Below are positions 55,585-64,000 of a stretch of DNA of 64,000 nucleotides, in pieces. Origin of the DNA: Halomonas sp. JB37. Its GTDB lineage: Bacteria; Pseudomonadota; Gammaproteobacteria; Pseudomonadales; Halomonadaceae. Both the position numbers and the translations under genes were made by a program. The stretch covers positions 2,232,001-2,296,000 of the forward strand of contig NZ_NRGW01000001.1 of NCBI RefSeq assembly GCF_002332255.1, read 5' to 3'. The notes under the pieces were generated by a model. That model was not told where the DNA came from. It did no database searches and saw only the letters and a list, made by a program, of their open reading frames with translations. Each line of letters begins with the position of its first letter. Position 1 is the first letter of the stretch.

Positions 55585-55803
55585 TTATTCACTGCGGGTG
55601 TCAGGGATTTCATCGGGAATGCGATAGCGTACGCCATCAGCTTGTTGCTCTTCATAGCGTTGATTTTCATCATCGGGTACCACACCAATGACGGTTTTCT
55701 TTGAGCCATCCGGCCAAGTATAAGTAGTGCAACCTGCCAACAATAAAAGCGGTGCAAGAGCTAAGCCGCTCTTAATACGCAGGGTAGGGCGACGCTTGAT
55801 CAT
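55585..55803 (-). CDS. Small lipoprotein, hypothetical
   Basis: A 72-residue protein with a signal peptide MIKRRPTLRIKSGLALAP and lipobox LLAGC (lipidated C25). The mature part is short and acidic (TYTWPDGSKKTVIGVVP, then a Glu/Gln/Arg-rich tail). The ATG at 55801-55803 sits about ten bases after GGAG; an upstream ATG adds four residues. I do not recognise a family. It converges with hrpB, 46 bases away. Confidence 0.7.
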   Translation of the reverse strand: MIKRRPTLRIKSGLALAPLLLLAGCTTYTWPDGSKKTVIGVVPDDENQRYEEQQADGVRYRIPDEIPDTRSE

Positions 55804-56116
55804 AAGGCACTCCATCGGGTGGCGCGATTCGTATAAGTTAGCGTCGATTATTACATATTTGAAGCTATAGATTGGCATCTGTCTGCATGTAAATGCACAG
55901 ATTTCTTCCCTGATCTGCAGATTATCCGCCTTGTTTGACTGTGATGCTGGCAGTCGGACATTCTGGCGTAGCGTAAGGGTTTTTATAAGCCTGTCTGTGG
56001 CCTGCCGGTGAGACTTATGGTGCCGTTAATATTCATCATTATATGCTATTAGCTTATTGGGGGTATAAGGGTGTACAATTTTCGTCAAGAAATTTACACG
56101 CTTAATGAGAGGTTTT
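55804..56116. other. Divergent intergenic region, lipoprotein gene/DUF2489 gene (313 bases)
   Basis: No gene is supported. It is AT-rich near both ends, with a possible -10 box TATAAG at about 56064 for the DUF2489 gene. The short direct matches GCACAGATTTC and CTGCAGATTAT near 55900 are not clearly significant. Confidence 0.4.
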
Positions 56117-56584
56117 ATGAGCTCAACGGGGGCGTTAATTTTATTTGTGATGGCGCTTGCTGTCGTTATCGGTCTGTGCCTGTATGCATGGCGCTTGCGC
56201 AAAGAGGTTGGTCGCAGAGAAGCGTATCGACGCGATGAAGATAGCCGTGCGCTTCAGAACAGCTTAGAAAATCTCGACTATGTGGCGAGTGCATTAGTTC
56301 AGCAGCAAGTCGATATCACTGAGGGTGCATGGCGTTGTAAGGTACTACTAGAGATTGTTGACTCTAGCTTGGCTGAAAGGCCGGCATTTCAAGCGTTTAG
56401 TGAGCACTTTAATCGCACGCGACATTTGAACACTCACTCGGCTCGTCAGCAGCTGACAGCCCGTGAACGTATGCAAGAAGATAAAGAAAGATTAGCAGCA
56501 GAAGATGATATGCGAGAAGCAGTAGTGGCGGCGGCTAAAGCTGTATTAGAATGGCGGGCCAAAGGTGCAGATGTATTGCATTGA
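56117..56584 (+). CDS. DUF2489 membrane-anchored protein
   Basis: A 155-residue protein with one N-terminal transmembrane helix (GALILFVMALAVVIGLCLYAW) followed by a charged, mostly helical cytoplasmic or periplasmic domain (RREAYRRDEDSRALQNS, then EGAWRCKVLLEIVDSSL and RPAFQAFSEHFNRTRHL). The latter blocks match DUF2489, of unknown function. The ATG at 56117 has GAGAGG just upstream; the ATG at 56105 would be four codons longer but overlaps that site. Confidence 0.8.
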   Translation: MSSTGALILFVMALAVVIGLCLYAWRLRKEVGRREAYRRDEDSRALQNSLENLDYVASALVQQQVDITEGAWRCKVLLEIVDSSLAERPAFQAFSEHFNRTRHLNTHSARQQLTARERMQEDKERLAAEDDMREAVVAAAKAVLEWRAKGADVLH

Positions 56585-56890
56585 GATTATATTAAGAAGT
56601 ATCAGTTTTGTGCGGCATGAGCCGCCAAAAGGCATCGCAAACTTTTTAGTGCCCATTGTGGCAATTTTGCTATGCTGAATGATGTCGGTATTGGCAAGAA
56701 GTTGATATCTTGGCATTGTTGCCTTCTTGCGCTTAAGCGTTAATGATAGGCACACCGTTTCGTTATGATTGAGTGCGCTGTACTTAGTAATGCGAAACAG
56801 GCGAAAAATGGATGCTCTCGCAAATAAGAAGCATTGGATAGATTTGGTCACTTAAGACCATTTCAGCATTGGATCAAGAAGGAGTTTTAC
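56585..56890 (+). other. Upstream region of the OmpA-like lipoprotein gene (306 bases)
   Basis: No gene is supported. AAGGAG lies nine bases before the next start. A convincing -35/-10 pair was not found; the AT-rich stretch 56640-56700 is the best place to look. Confidence 0.4.
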
Positions 56891-57760
56891 ATGAAAAAAT
56901 CAACGACTGGCTTGCTAATCGGTTCCGCACTGGTAGTGGGTCTATCTGGCTGTGCCAGCTCGGCCTCTCAGTCTTCCGGCCAATCAAGCGCTAGCAGTGA
57001 CAGCAGCTGGTACAACCACCCGTTTGTTTGCGGTTTGGCAGGCAGTGTTATCGCTGGCAGCATTGGCTATGCAGTTAGCGGCGATTCTGACGAAGAAAGT
57101 GGTGCCGCTACAGGCGCTGTTGTTGGTGGCGCTATTGGTGGTCTGCTGTGTGCTGATCGTACGCCTGAGCCTGTCGCTCCTCAGTGCCCTAGCTTCGGTG
57201 AAGTGCCTGCTGGCGTTGCAGTTGACGCACAGGGCTGCCCGCTAGATTCTGATGGTGATGGCGTGCCTGATTTCCGTGATCAGTGCCCAGGCACACCTGC
57301 TGGCGTAGAAGTTAACGCAAGCGGTTGCCCGCTTGATTCCGACAACGACGGTGTGCCTGACTACCGTGACCAGTGCCCGAACACCCCAGCAGGCGTAGAA
57401 GTTAATGCGCTGGGTTGCCCGGACAGCGTTGTACTCCAAGACGTTAACTTTGAATTCGACTCTGCAGAGTTGACTTCTAATGCACGTAACGTACTTAACG
57501 GTGTTGCTGAGCGTCTAGTAAACAACACCGACGTACGTGTAAGCATCGAAGGCCACACAGATTCTCGCGGCCCTGATGCGTACAACAAAAACTTGTCACA
57601 AGAACGTGCTGAGTCTGTTGCGCGCTACCTAGCTAGCCGCGGCGTAGCTTCTAACCGCATGCAGTCTGTAGGTTTCGGTGAAGAGCAGCCAGTAGCCTCT
57701 AATGAAACTGAAGAAGGTCGCTTCCAGAACCGTCGCGTAGAATTGGACGAGTGGAAGTAA
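56891..57760 (+). CDS. OmpA-family lipoprotein with glycine zipper and TSP3 calcium repeats
   Basis: A 289-residue outer-membrane lipoprotein. Signal peptide MKKSTTGLLIGSALVVGLSGC gives lipidated C21, then a serine-rich linker. A glycine-zipper segment (about 46-84, ATGAVVGGAIGGLL) follows. Two thrombospondin-type-3-like calcium repeats come next (DSDGDGVPDFRDQCP and DSDNDGVPDYRDQCP), each closed by TPAGVEVN. The C-terminal OmpA domain contains NFEFDSAEL, EGHTDSRGPDAYN and NRRVEL, and should bind peptidoglycan. It resembles OprF/OmpA-like envelope anchors. The ATG at 56891 has AAGGAG at 56878-56883. It has its own terminator. Confidence 0.9.
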   Translation: MKKSTTGLLIGSALVVGLSGCASSASQSSGQSSASSDSSWYNHPFVCGLAGSVIAGSIGYAVSGDSDEESGAATGAVVGGAIGGLLCADRTPEPVAPQCPSFGEVPAGVAVDAQGCPLDSDGDGVPDFRDQCPGTPAGVEVNASGCPLDSDNDGVPDYRDQCPNTPAGVEVNALGCPDSVVLQDVNFEFDSAELTSNARNVLNGVAERLVNNTDVRVSIEGHTDSRGPDAYNKNLSQERAESVARYLASRGVASNRMQSVGFGEEQPVASNETEEGRFQNRRVELDEWK

Positions 57761-57828
57761 TCACACCTATTTTTGCTGGTTTTGCTAATCGTAGATAGCG
57801 ATTAGTCAGCAAGAGTTTGGTAAAGAAG

Positions 57829-57855
57829 CGGGAGGCCTTGGCCTCCCGTTTTTAT
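57829..57855 (+). terminator. Terminator of the OmpA-like lipoprotein gene
   Basis: CGGGAGGCC (57829-57837) pairs with GGCCTCCCG (57840-57848) around a two-base loop, followed by TTTTTATTTT. A strong rho-independent terminator 68 bases after the stop. Confidence 0.92.
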
Positions 57856-57980
57856 TTTGAGGCAGCGCTCAGTCTGCTAGGCTGGCCGCTGTTTATATTG
57901 TTAAGCTAAGTGCCTCCCAAGACCATTGATAGCGATATGTGATCCTTGGTATGGATCACCACTGCGCTCAAGGAACCTGA

Positions 57981-59903
57981 ATGCCTATTGTGACCCTGCC
58001 TGATGGCAGTCAAAAAACGTTTGAAGCGCCGCTAACCATTATGCAGCTTGCAGAATCCATTGGCCCTGGTTTGGCTAAGGCCTGCATTGCTGGAAAGATT
58101 GATGGTGTGCTGGTCGATGCTGCTGATTTGATTGAGCAAGATGCCCGCGTTTCTATTATTACTGCGCGGGATGATGAAGGCGTAGAAATAATCCGCCACT
58201 CCTGTGCCCACTTGATTGGTCATGCGGTTAAACAGATGTACCCGGCCGCCAAAATGGCCATTGGGCCGGTCATTGATGACGGTTTTTACTACGATATTGA
58301 GTTTGGTCAATCCATCACGCCAGATGACCTAGAAGCTATCGAAGCGCGCATGCAGTCTCTGATTGAGCGCGAGTACGATGTGGTGCGCGAATACGTAGAT
58401 CGCGATCAGGCTATGCAGACATTTGTACAGCGTGATGAACCCTATAAGCAGGATATTATCAGCGCTATTCCCGATGACGCCTCCATTCGCCTTTATCATC
58501 ATGAAGAATATACCGACATGTGCCGCGGTCCGCACGTGCCGAATACTCGCCATTTAAAGGCCTTTAAGCTAACAAAGCTTGCGGGTGCCTATTGGCGCGG
58601 TGACTCTGATAACACCATGCTTACACGTATCTATGGCACTGCGTGGGGCGATAAAAAACAGCTTAAAGCGTACATTAAGCGCCTCGAAGAAGCCGAAAAG
58701 CGTGACCACCGCAAGCTAGCCCGTCGACTTGACCTCTTCCATATGCAAGAAGAAGCGCCGGGCATGGTGTTCTGGCACCCCAATGGGTGGGCGCTATGGC
58801 AGCAGGTCGAGCAGTATATGCGTAATGTCTATAAAGAAGGTGGTTATCAAGAAATTCGCTGTCCTCAGATTATGGATGTATCGCTTTGGAAGAAATCAGG
58901 CCATTGGGACAATTACGCGGACGGTATGTTTTTTACCGAGTCTGAAAAGCGTGAGTATGCTCTTAAGCCGATGAATTGTCCTGGCCACGTTCAGGTGTTT
59001 AATTCCGGCTTGCGTAGCTATCGTGAATTACCCGTTCGTTTTGGTGAATTTGGTGGGTGTCATCGCAACGAACCCTCAGGTGCTTTGCACGGCATTATGC
59101 GTGTACGGGCCTTTACTCAAGACGATGGCCATGTTTTTTGTACCGAGGCTCAGGTTGAGCCCGAAGTCACTAACTTTCATCGTCAGGCGCTCAAGGTATA
59201 TAGCGATTTCGGTTTTGAAGATATCGCGATTAAGATTGCGCTTCGCCCAGAAAAGCGTATTGGTAATGATGACGTTTGGGATCGTGCAGAAGATGCACTG
59301 CGTAGTGCGCTGAAAGCTTGCGATGTTGAGTGGCAAGAGCTACCGGGTGAGGGTGCCTTCTATGGCCCCAAGATTGAATACCATATGAAAGACTGCTTGG
59401 GTCGTGAGTGGCAGGTGGGTACCATGCAGGTTGACTTCATGATGCCCGAGCGCCTCGGTGCCCAGTATGTGACCGAAGAAGGGCAGCGAAAGTCGCCAGT
59501 CATGCTGCACCGTGCTATCGTAGGCTCCATGGAGCGTTTCATTGGCATCCTGATTGAACATTATGCGGGGGCTATGCCATTATGGCTGGCTCCACAGCAG
59601 GCTGTCGTCATGATTATTACCGATTCACAGCGTGAATATGCGTTAGAATTGGAGAAACGCCTGCAAAAAAGTGGCTTACGTGTAAAAGCGGACTTGAGGA
59701 ACGAGAAGATCGGCTTTAAAATCCGTGAGCATACGTTACAGAAAGTTCCTTACCTCCTTGTGGTAGGAGATAAGGAAGTCGAAGCTGACTCAGTGGCCGT
59801 ACGAACACGTAGCGGCGAAAATCTCGGTACAATGACGGTCGATGAGTTTATTGAGCGCCACACCGCCGAGAGAGCAGCCCTGGCGACATCGTCAATTGCC
59901 TAA
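57981..59903 (+). CDS. thrS: Threonyl-tRNA synthetase
   Basis: Charges tRNA-Thr. The 640-residue class II enzyme has the N-terminal TGS domain ([18 protein letters not shown]), the editing domain with [16 protein letters not shown], catalytic-core strings [17 protein letters not shown] and the zinc cysteine, and a C-terminal anticodon-binding domain ([22 protein letters not shown]). The length is that of E. coli ThrS (642). The ATG at 57981 follows AAGGAAC. infC follows within 12 bases, the conserved order. Regulation by a tRNA-like leader, known in E. coli, was not recognisable in the 132-base region after the preceding terminator. Confidence 0.98.
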   Translation: MPIVTLPDGSQKTFEAPLTIMQLAESIGPGLAKACIAGKIDGVLVDAADLIEQDARVSIITARDDEGVEIIRHSCAHLIGHAVKQMYPAAKMAIGPVIDDGFYYDIEFGQSITPDDLEAIEARMQSLIEREYDVVREYVDRDQAMQTFVQRDEPYKQDIISAIPDDASIRLYHHEEYTDMCRGPHVPNTRHLKAFKLTKLAGAYWRGDSDNTMLTRIYGTAWGDKKQLKAYIKRLEEAEKRDHRKLARRLDLFHMQEEAPGMVFWHPNGWALWQQVEQYMRNVYKEGGYQEIRCPQIMDVSLWKKSGHWDNYADGMFFTESEKREYALKPMNCPGHVQVFNSGLRSYRELPVRFGEFGGCHRNEPSGALHGIMRVRAFTQDDGHVFCTEAQVEPEVTNFHRQALKVYSDFGFEDIAIKIALRPEKRIGNDDVWDRAEDALRSALKACDVEWQELPGEGAFYGPKIEYHMKDCLGREWQVGTMQVDFMMPERLGAQYVTEEGQRKSPVMLHRAIVGSMERFIGILIEHYAGAMPLWLAPQQAVVMIITDSQREYALELEKRLQKSGLRVKADLRNEKIGFKIREHTLQKVPYLLVVGDKEVEADSVAVRTRSGENLGTMTVDEFIERHTAERAALATSSIA

Positions 59904-59915
59904 GGAGACGGAGCG

Positions 59916-60455
59916 ATCAAGCGAAGCAACCAGCGAGGGCGTCCAGCAGATAAACGCCCACCAATGAACGAGCGAATCGTTGAAGAAGAAGTACGTCTTA
60001 TCGGTAGCGACGGTGAGCAGTTAGGCGTAGTGCCTACCACCGAAGCGTTAGAGCGTGCTGAATCCGAAAGCTTAGATCTCGTGCAAATTTCAAATGCCGA
60101 TCCCATTGTCTGTAAGATAATGGATTACGGTAAGTTCGTTTTTGAGAGCAAGAAGCAGAAAGCGGCTCAAAAGAAGAAGCAAAAGCAAATCCAGGTTAAG
60201 GAAGTTAAATTCCGTCCTGGCACCGATGAAGGCGATTATCAGGTCAAGCTGAAAAACCTGACGCGCTTTCTTGAAGGTGGTGATAAGGGCAAAGTCACAT
60301 TGCGCTTCCGTGGTCGTGAAATGGCGCACCAAGACATCGGGCGTAAGCTGATGGAAAGGATTGCGGCTGACCTGGAAGAGATCGGTTTGGTAGAGTCTTT
60401 CCCGAAAATGGAAGGGCGCCAGATGATCATGATTATTGCCCCGAAAAAGAAGTGA
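59916..60455 (+). CDS. infC: Translation initiation factor IF-3, with AUC start codon
   Basis: Binds the 30S subunit and checks start codons and initiator tRNA. The protein is 179 residues if translation begins at ATC (59916). Six codons later the frame reads [11 protein letters not shown] before M17 ([20 protein letters not shown]). The first ATG in frame is at 59964, but it has no ribosome-binding site (CCACCAATG). AAGGAG lies at 59902-59907, eight bases before ATC, and the longer product matches the 180 residues of E. coli IF-3. E. coli infC uses AUU, through which IF-3 represses itself; AUC here would serve the same purpose. The stop codon of thrS overlaps the ribosome-binding site. Confidence 0.93.
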   Translation: MKRSNQRGRPADKRPPMNERIVEEEVRLIGSDGEQLGVVPTTEALERAESESLDLVQISNADPIVCKIMDYGKFVFESKKQKAAQKKKQKQIQVKEVKFRPGTDEGDYQVKLKNLTRFLEGGDKGKVTLRFRGREMAHQDIGRKLMERIAADLEEIGLVESFPKMEGRQMIMIIAPKKK

Positions 60456-60473
60456 TCCAACGGCGATGCCAAC

Positions 60474-60501
60474 GGGCCACCGGTAACACGGTGGTCGGCC
60501 C
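60474..60501 (+). promoter_or_regulatory. Stem-loop in the infC-rpmI spacer
   Basis: GGCCACCG (60475-60482) pairs with CGGTGGTC (60489-60496) around a six-base loop, and GGGCC/GGCCC can pair alternatively. The equivalent region in E. coli contains the L20-binding site that represses rpmI-rplT, so this may be its counterpart. No T run follows at once, so it is not a clear terminator. Confidence 0.4.
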
Positions 60502-60537
60502 TGGATTTTCTAAAAAATATCGAGCGGAGTATTCCTC

Positions 60538-60732
60538 ATGCCGAAAATCAAAAGCAACAGCGGCGCTGCGAAGCGCTTTAAAAAGACCGCTAATGGCTTT
60601 AAGCATAAGCAGTCTTTTCGTAGCCACATCTTGACCAAGAAATCGACTAAGCGTAAGCGTCAACTGCGTGGTATGAAGCAGATTCACGCATCCGACAAAG
60701 CGCTTATCCAGCGTATGCTGCCGAATTTATAA
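60538..60732 (+). CDS. rpmI: 50S ribosomal protein L35
   Basis: A 64-residue basic ribosomal protein beginning [20 protein letters not shown] and ending IQRMLPNL, diagnostic for L35. The ATG at 60538 follows CGGAG at eight bases. It lies between infC and rplT, the conserved order. Confidence 0.98.
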   Translation: MPKIKSNSGAAKRFKKTANGFKHKQSFRSHILTKKSTKRKRQLRGMKQIHASDKALIQRMLPNL

Positions 60733-60796
60733 TTCGGGTTTTCGTTTTTCTGAGTGCACAATTTTTTTGCCTCAGCCTTAAAGTCAGGAGTGTGTT

Positions 60797-61150
60797 ATGA
60801 CTCGAGTTAAACGTGGCGTAGTAGCGCGTCGTCGCCATAAAAAAGTATTGAAACTTGCTAAAGGTTACTACGGTGCCCGTTCGCGTGTATTCCGCGTTGC
60901 CAAGCAAGCCGTTATCAAAGCTGGTCAGTACGCTTACCGTGACCGTCGTAACCGTAAGCGTCAGTTCCGCGCACTGTGGATCCAGCGTATTAACGCCGGT
61001 GCTCGCATCAACGGTATGTCTTATAGCCGCTTTGTTGGTGGCCTTAAGAAAGCTGGGATCGAAATCGACCGTAAAGTATTGGCCGATTTGGCAGTACACG
61101 AAAAGGCTGCATTTGCTGCCATCGTGGAAAAAGCCAAGGCTGCCCAATAA
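60797..61150 (+). CDS. rplT: 50S ribosomal protein L20
   Basis: A 117-residue ribosomal protein needed early in 50S assembly. It begins [20 protein letters not shown] and has the conserved [12 protein letters not shown] and [21 protein letters not shown]. The ATG at 60797 follows CAGGAG. In E. coli L20 represses its own operon; a possible binding hairpin is in the infC-rpmI spacer. Confidence 0.98.
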   Translation: MTRVKRGVVARRRHKKVLKLAKGYYGARSRVFRVAKQAVIKAGQYAYRDRRNRKRQFRALWIQRINAGARINGMSYSRFVGGLKKAGIEIDRKVLADLAVHEKAAFAAIVEKAKAAQ

Positions 61151-61212
61151 GGTAAATTGCACTGGGCACTTGCCCGTGTAACGTGCCTGAGGTCATTTCA
61201 GAGTGACCCATC

Positions 61213-61247
61213 CAGGGGAAGAGCAGCCGCTCTTCCCCTGTTTTTTT
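61213..61247 (+). terminator. Terminator or attenuator between rplT and pheS
   Basis: CAGGGGAAGAGC (61213-61224) pairs perfectly with GCTCTTCCCCTG (61229-61240) around AGCC, followed by seven T. It lies 63 bases after rplT. In E. coli this spot is the pheM attenuator of pheST; no phenylalanine-rich leader peptide is visible here, so it may simply be a terminator, perhaps partial, with pheST also having its own promoter. Confidence 0.92.
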
Positions 61248-61294
61248 GCCACCTTCAACGTGCTACGCCATCTTCAGAGATGGACATCGCTTAA

Positions 61295-62329
<1,035 letters not shown>

Positions 62330-62355
62330 GACCGCTGCCGAATACAGGAAAAACC

Positions 62356-64000
62356 ATGAAATTTTCAGAACAGTGGCTGCGTGAGTGGGTATCGCCGCAG
62401 CTTGATACGCAGACAATCGCTGATCAAATCACCATGGCCGGCTTGGAAGTCGACGCTATTGGAGCTGTGGCCGCTGCTTTTAGTGGCGTGGTGGTGGCAA
62501 CGGTGTTGAGTAAAGAGAAACACCCTGATGCGGATAAGCTAAATGTGTGCACCGTTGACGATGGCTCCGGCGATCCTGTTCAGGTAGTTTGTGGTGCCGC
62601 CAATGTTGATGTAAACCAGAAAATTGCCTTTGCTCAGGTGGGTGGTGTGCTGCCGGGCGACTTTAAAATCAAAAAAGCGAAACTGCGTGGCGTTGAGTCG
62701 CGCGGGATGATTTGTTCAGCCTCGGAGCTGGGGCTTGAAGAAGATACGTCGTCTGGCATCCTGGTGCTGTCGGCATCAGCGCCCGTGGGTGCCGATTTTA
62801 GAGAGTATATGCACCTCAATGATATGACTATTGAGGTTGATCTGACGCCCAACCGAGGTGACTGCTTAAGTATTAAGGGGTTGGCGCGCGAAGTGGGTGT
62901 ACTTAACCGTTTGGCGGTTAATGGGCCAGAAATCACGCCGGTGGCTGCCGATATTGACGATAATTTTGCTATCAGTGTCGAGGCGCCAGAGCAGTGTCCG
63001 CGCTATATTGGTCGCGTTATTAAAGGCATCAACGTGCAGGCTGAAACGCCGCTCTGGATGGTCGAGCGTTTACGTCGTAGCGGCGTGCGCTCCATAGATC
63101 CCGTGGTCGACATCACTAACTACGTGATGCTGGAGTTGGGGCAGCCGCTGCACGCTTTTGATCATGATAACCTGCAAGGCGGCATCGTTGTGCGTATGGC
63201 CAAGCCTGGCGAGCGTTTAACGCTGCTTGATGGCAGTGACGTGGCGCTGCGGTCTGAAACGCTAGTGATTGCTGATCATTCCGGTCCGTTAGCGATGGCA
63301 GGTGTGATGGGCGGAGAAAACTCTGGCGTTAATGAAAATACGCATACTATTTTCCTTGAGTCTGCTTTTTTTACACCGCTTGCTATTGCTGGCCAAGCGC
63401 GTTCTTACGGGATGCACACCGATGCGTCACATCGCTTTGAGCGCGGCGTCGATCCGCAGTTAGCGCCGCTAGCCGTTGAGCGGGCAACCCGGCTGCTTAT
63501 TGATATCTGTGGTGGTCAGGCCGGGCCGGCGATTGACGTGCAAAGTGCTGGCAATATGCCTGAACAGCGATCGATAGTGTTGCGCAGTGCTCGTTTGGAA
63601 ATGGCGCTTTCCAAGTCGCTTGATCGCGATGACGTGACCGATATTTTGCAGCGTTTAGGGCTAAGTGTCAGTCTGGATGAGGGGAACTGGAACGTGGTTG
63701 CGCCCAGTTGGCGCTTTGATGTTGCCATCGAAGAGGACCTTATTGAAGAAGTTGCGCGAATTCACGGCTACAACAATCTGCCGGTACGTCGTCCTGCGGC
63801 ACGCTTAGCTTTGCGTTCTGCTGATGAGGCCACGCTCACCACATCACAGTTACGCCGCCAGATGGTTGCTCGGGGCTTCCAAGAGGCGATCACCTATAGT
63901 TTTGTTGCCCCTGAGCTGCAGGCCGCTATTTTGCCTGACGCTGTTTCTCCTGTGCTCGCTAATCCTATCTCGGCTGATTTGTCGGTAATGCGCGCGAGCT
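62356..64000 (+). CDS. pheT: Phenylalanyl-tRNA synthetase beta subunit, N-terminal part (cut by window edge)
   Basis: Binds tRNA-Phe and edits mischarged tyrosine. The visible 548 residues start MKFSEQWLREWVSPQLDTQT (ATG 62356 after CAGGAAA). They include the EMAP-like tRNA-binding domain (SKEKHPDADKLNVC, near residue 52), the B3/B4 editing domain (TNYVMLELGQPLHAFD and GVMGGENSGV), the B5 domain and the start of the catalytic-like domain. The gene is open to the end of the window; a full subunit would be about 790-800 residues. Confidence 0.97.
   Translation, partial: MKFSEQWLREWVSPQLDTQTIADQITMAGLEVDAIGAVAAAFSGVVVATVLSKEKHPDADKLNVCTVDDGSGDPVQVVCGAANVDVNQKIAFAQVGGVLPGDFKIKKAKLRGVESRGMICSASELGLEEDTSSGILVLSASAPVGADFREYMHLNDMTIEVDLTPNRGDCLSIKGLAREVGVLNRLAVNGPEITPVAADIDDNFAISVEAPEQCPRYIGRVIKGINVQAETPLWMVERLRRSGVRSIDPVVDITNYVMLELGQPLHAFDHDNLQGGIVVRMAKPGERLTLLDGSDVALRSETLVIADHSGPLAMAGVMGGENSGVNENTHTIFLESAFFTPLAIAGQARSYGMHTDASHRFERGVDPQLAPLAVERATRLLIDICGGQAGPAIDVQSAGNMPEQRSIVLRSARLEMALSKSLDRDDVTDILQRLGLSVSLDEGNWNVVAPSWRFDVAIEEDLIEEVARIHGYNNLPVRRPAARLALRSADEATLTTSQLRRQMVARGFQEAITYSFVAPELQAAILPDAVSPVLANPISADLSVMRAS

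Overview
The window looks like chromosomal DNA of a halophilic gammaproteobacterium of the Halomonas type (Halomonadaceae). This rests on the 16S rRNA sequence style, the psrA/lexA pairing shared with Pseudomonas, a thrS-infC-rpmI-rplT-pheST block, and several acidic exported proteins. It is almost entirely core genome. I saw no integrase, transposase, prophage, plasmid gene or CRISPR array. The genus is an inference; no database was searched.

Layout: 1-3.6 kb holds lexA (cut by the window edge) divergent from psrA, an L,D-transpeptidase, nagZ and a purine phosphoribosyltransferase. 3.6-14.4 kb holds the gluconeogenic pair ppsR/ppsA (divergent), a gamma-glutamyltransferase, a membrane glycerophosphodiesterase, an RraA-family protein and acnB. 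14.9-19.5 kb holds miaE and a 1302-residue SARP/BTAD-pseudocyclase-STAND-TPR regulator. 19.5-21.9 kb is a queC-queE-queD-YkgJ operon. 22.1-27.7 kb holds an SRPBCC protein, a TVP38 membrane protein, a DUF2789 protein, an asparaginase operon with an MFS exporter, and rhlE. 28-31.7 kb is pqiABC; 32.2-33.2 kb is a Ca/Na antiporter. 33.4-39.2 kb is a cyanide-insensitive-type bd oxidase (cydAB) with its own cydDC.

39.2-53.1 kb is a purine catabolism region interrupted by a complete rRNA operon. Adenine deaminase lies upstream of 16S-tRNA-Ile-tRNA-Ala-23S-5S. Guanine deaminase, xdhC, xdhB and xdhA lie downstream on the other strand, with a divergent RutR-like TetR regulator. A perfect TGACC-N4-GGTCA palindrome in the xdhA promoter fits the RutR operator core. 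Together these genes would convert adenine and guanine through hypoxanthine and xanthine to urate.

53.1-64 kb holds hrpB, a small lipoprotein, a DUF2489 membrane protein, an OmpA-like lipoprotein with calcium-binding repeats, and thrS-infC-rpmI-rplT-pheS-pheT (pheT cut by the edge). infC appears to start at an AUC codon. The most distinctive items are the giant regulator with a degenerate cyclase domain, a tandem QueD whose signature motifs are divided between its two halves, the RutR-like operator at xdhA, an in-frame 12-bp tandem repeat in xdhA, and an 82-nt palindrome in the tRNA-Ile/tRNA-Ala spacer. None of these proves a wholly new system.
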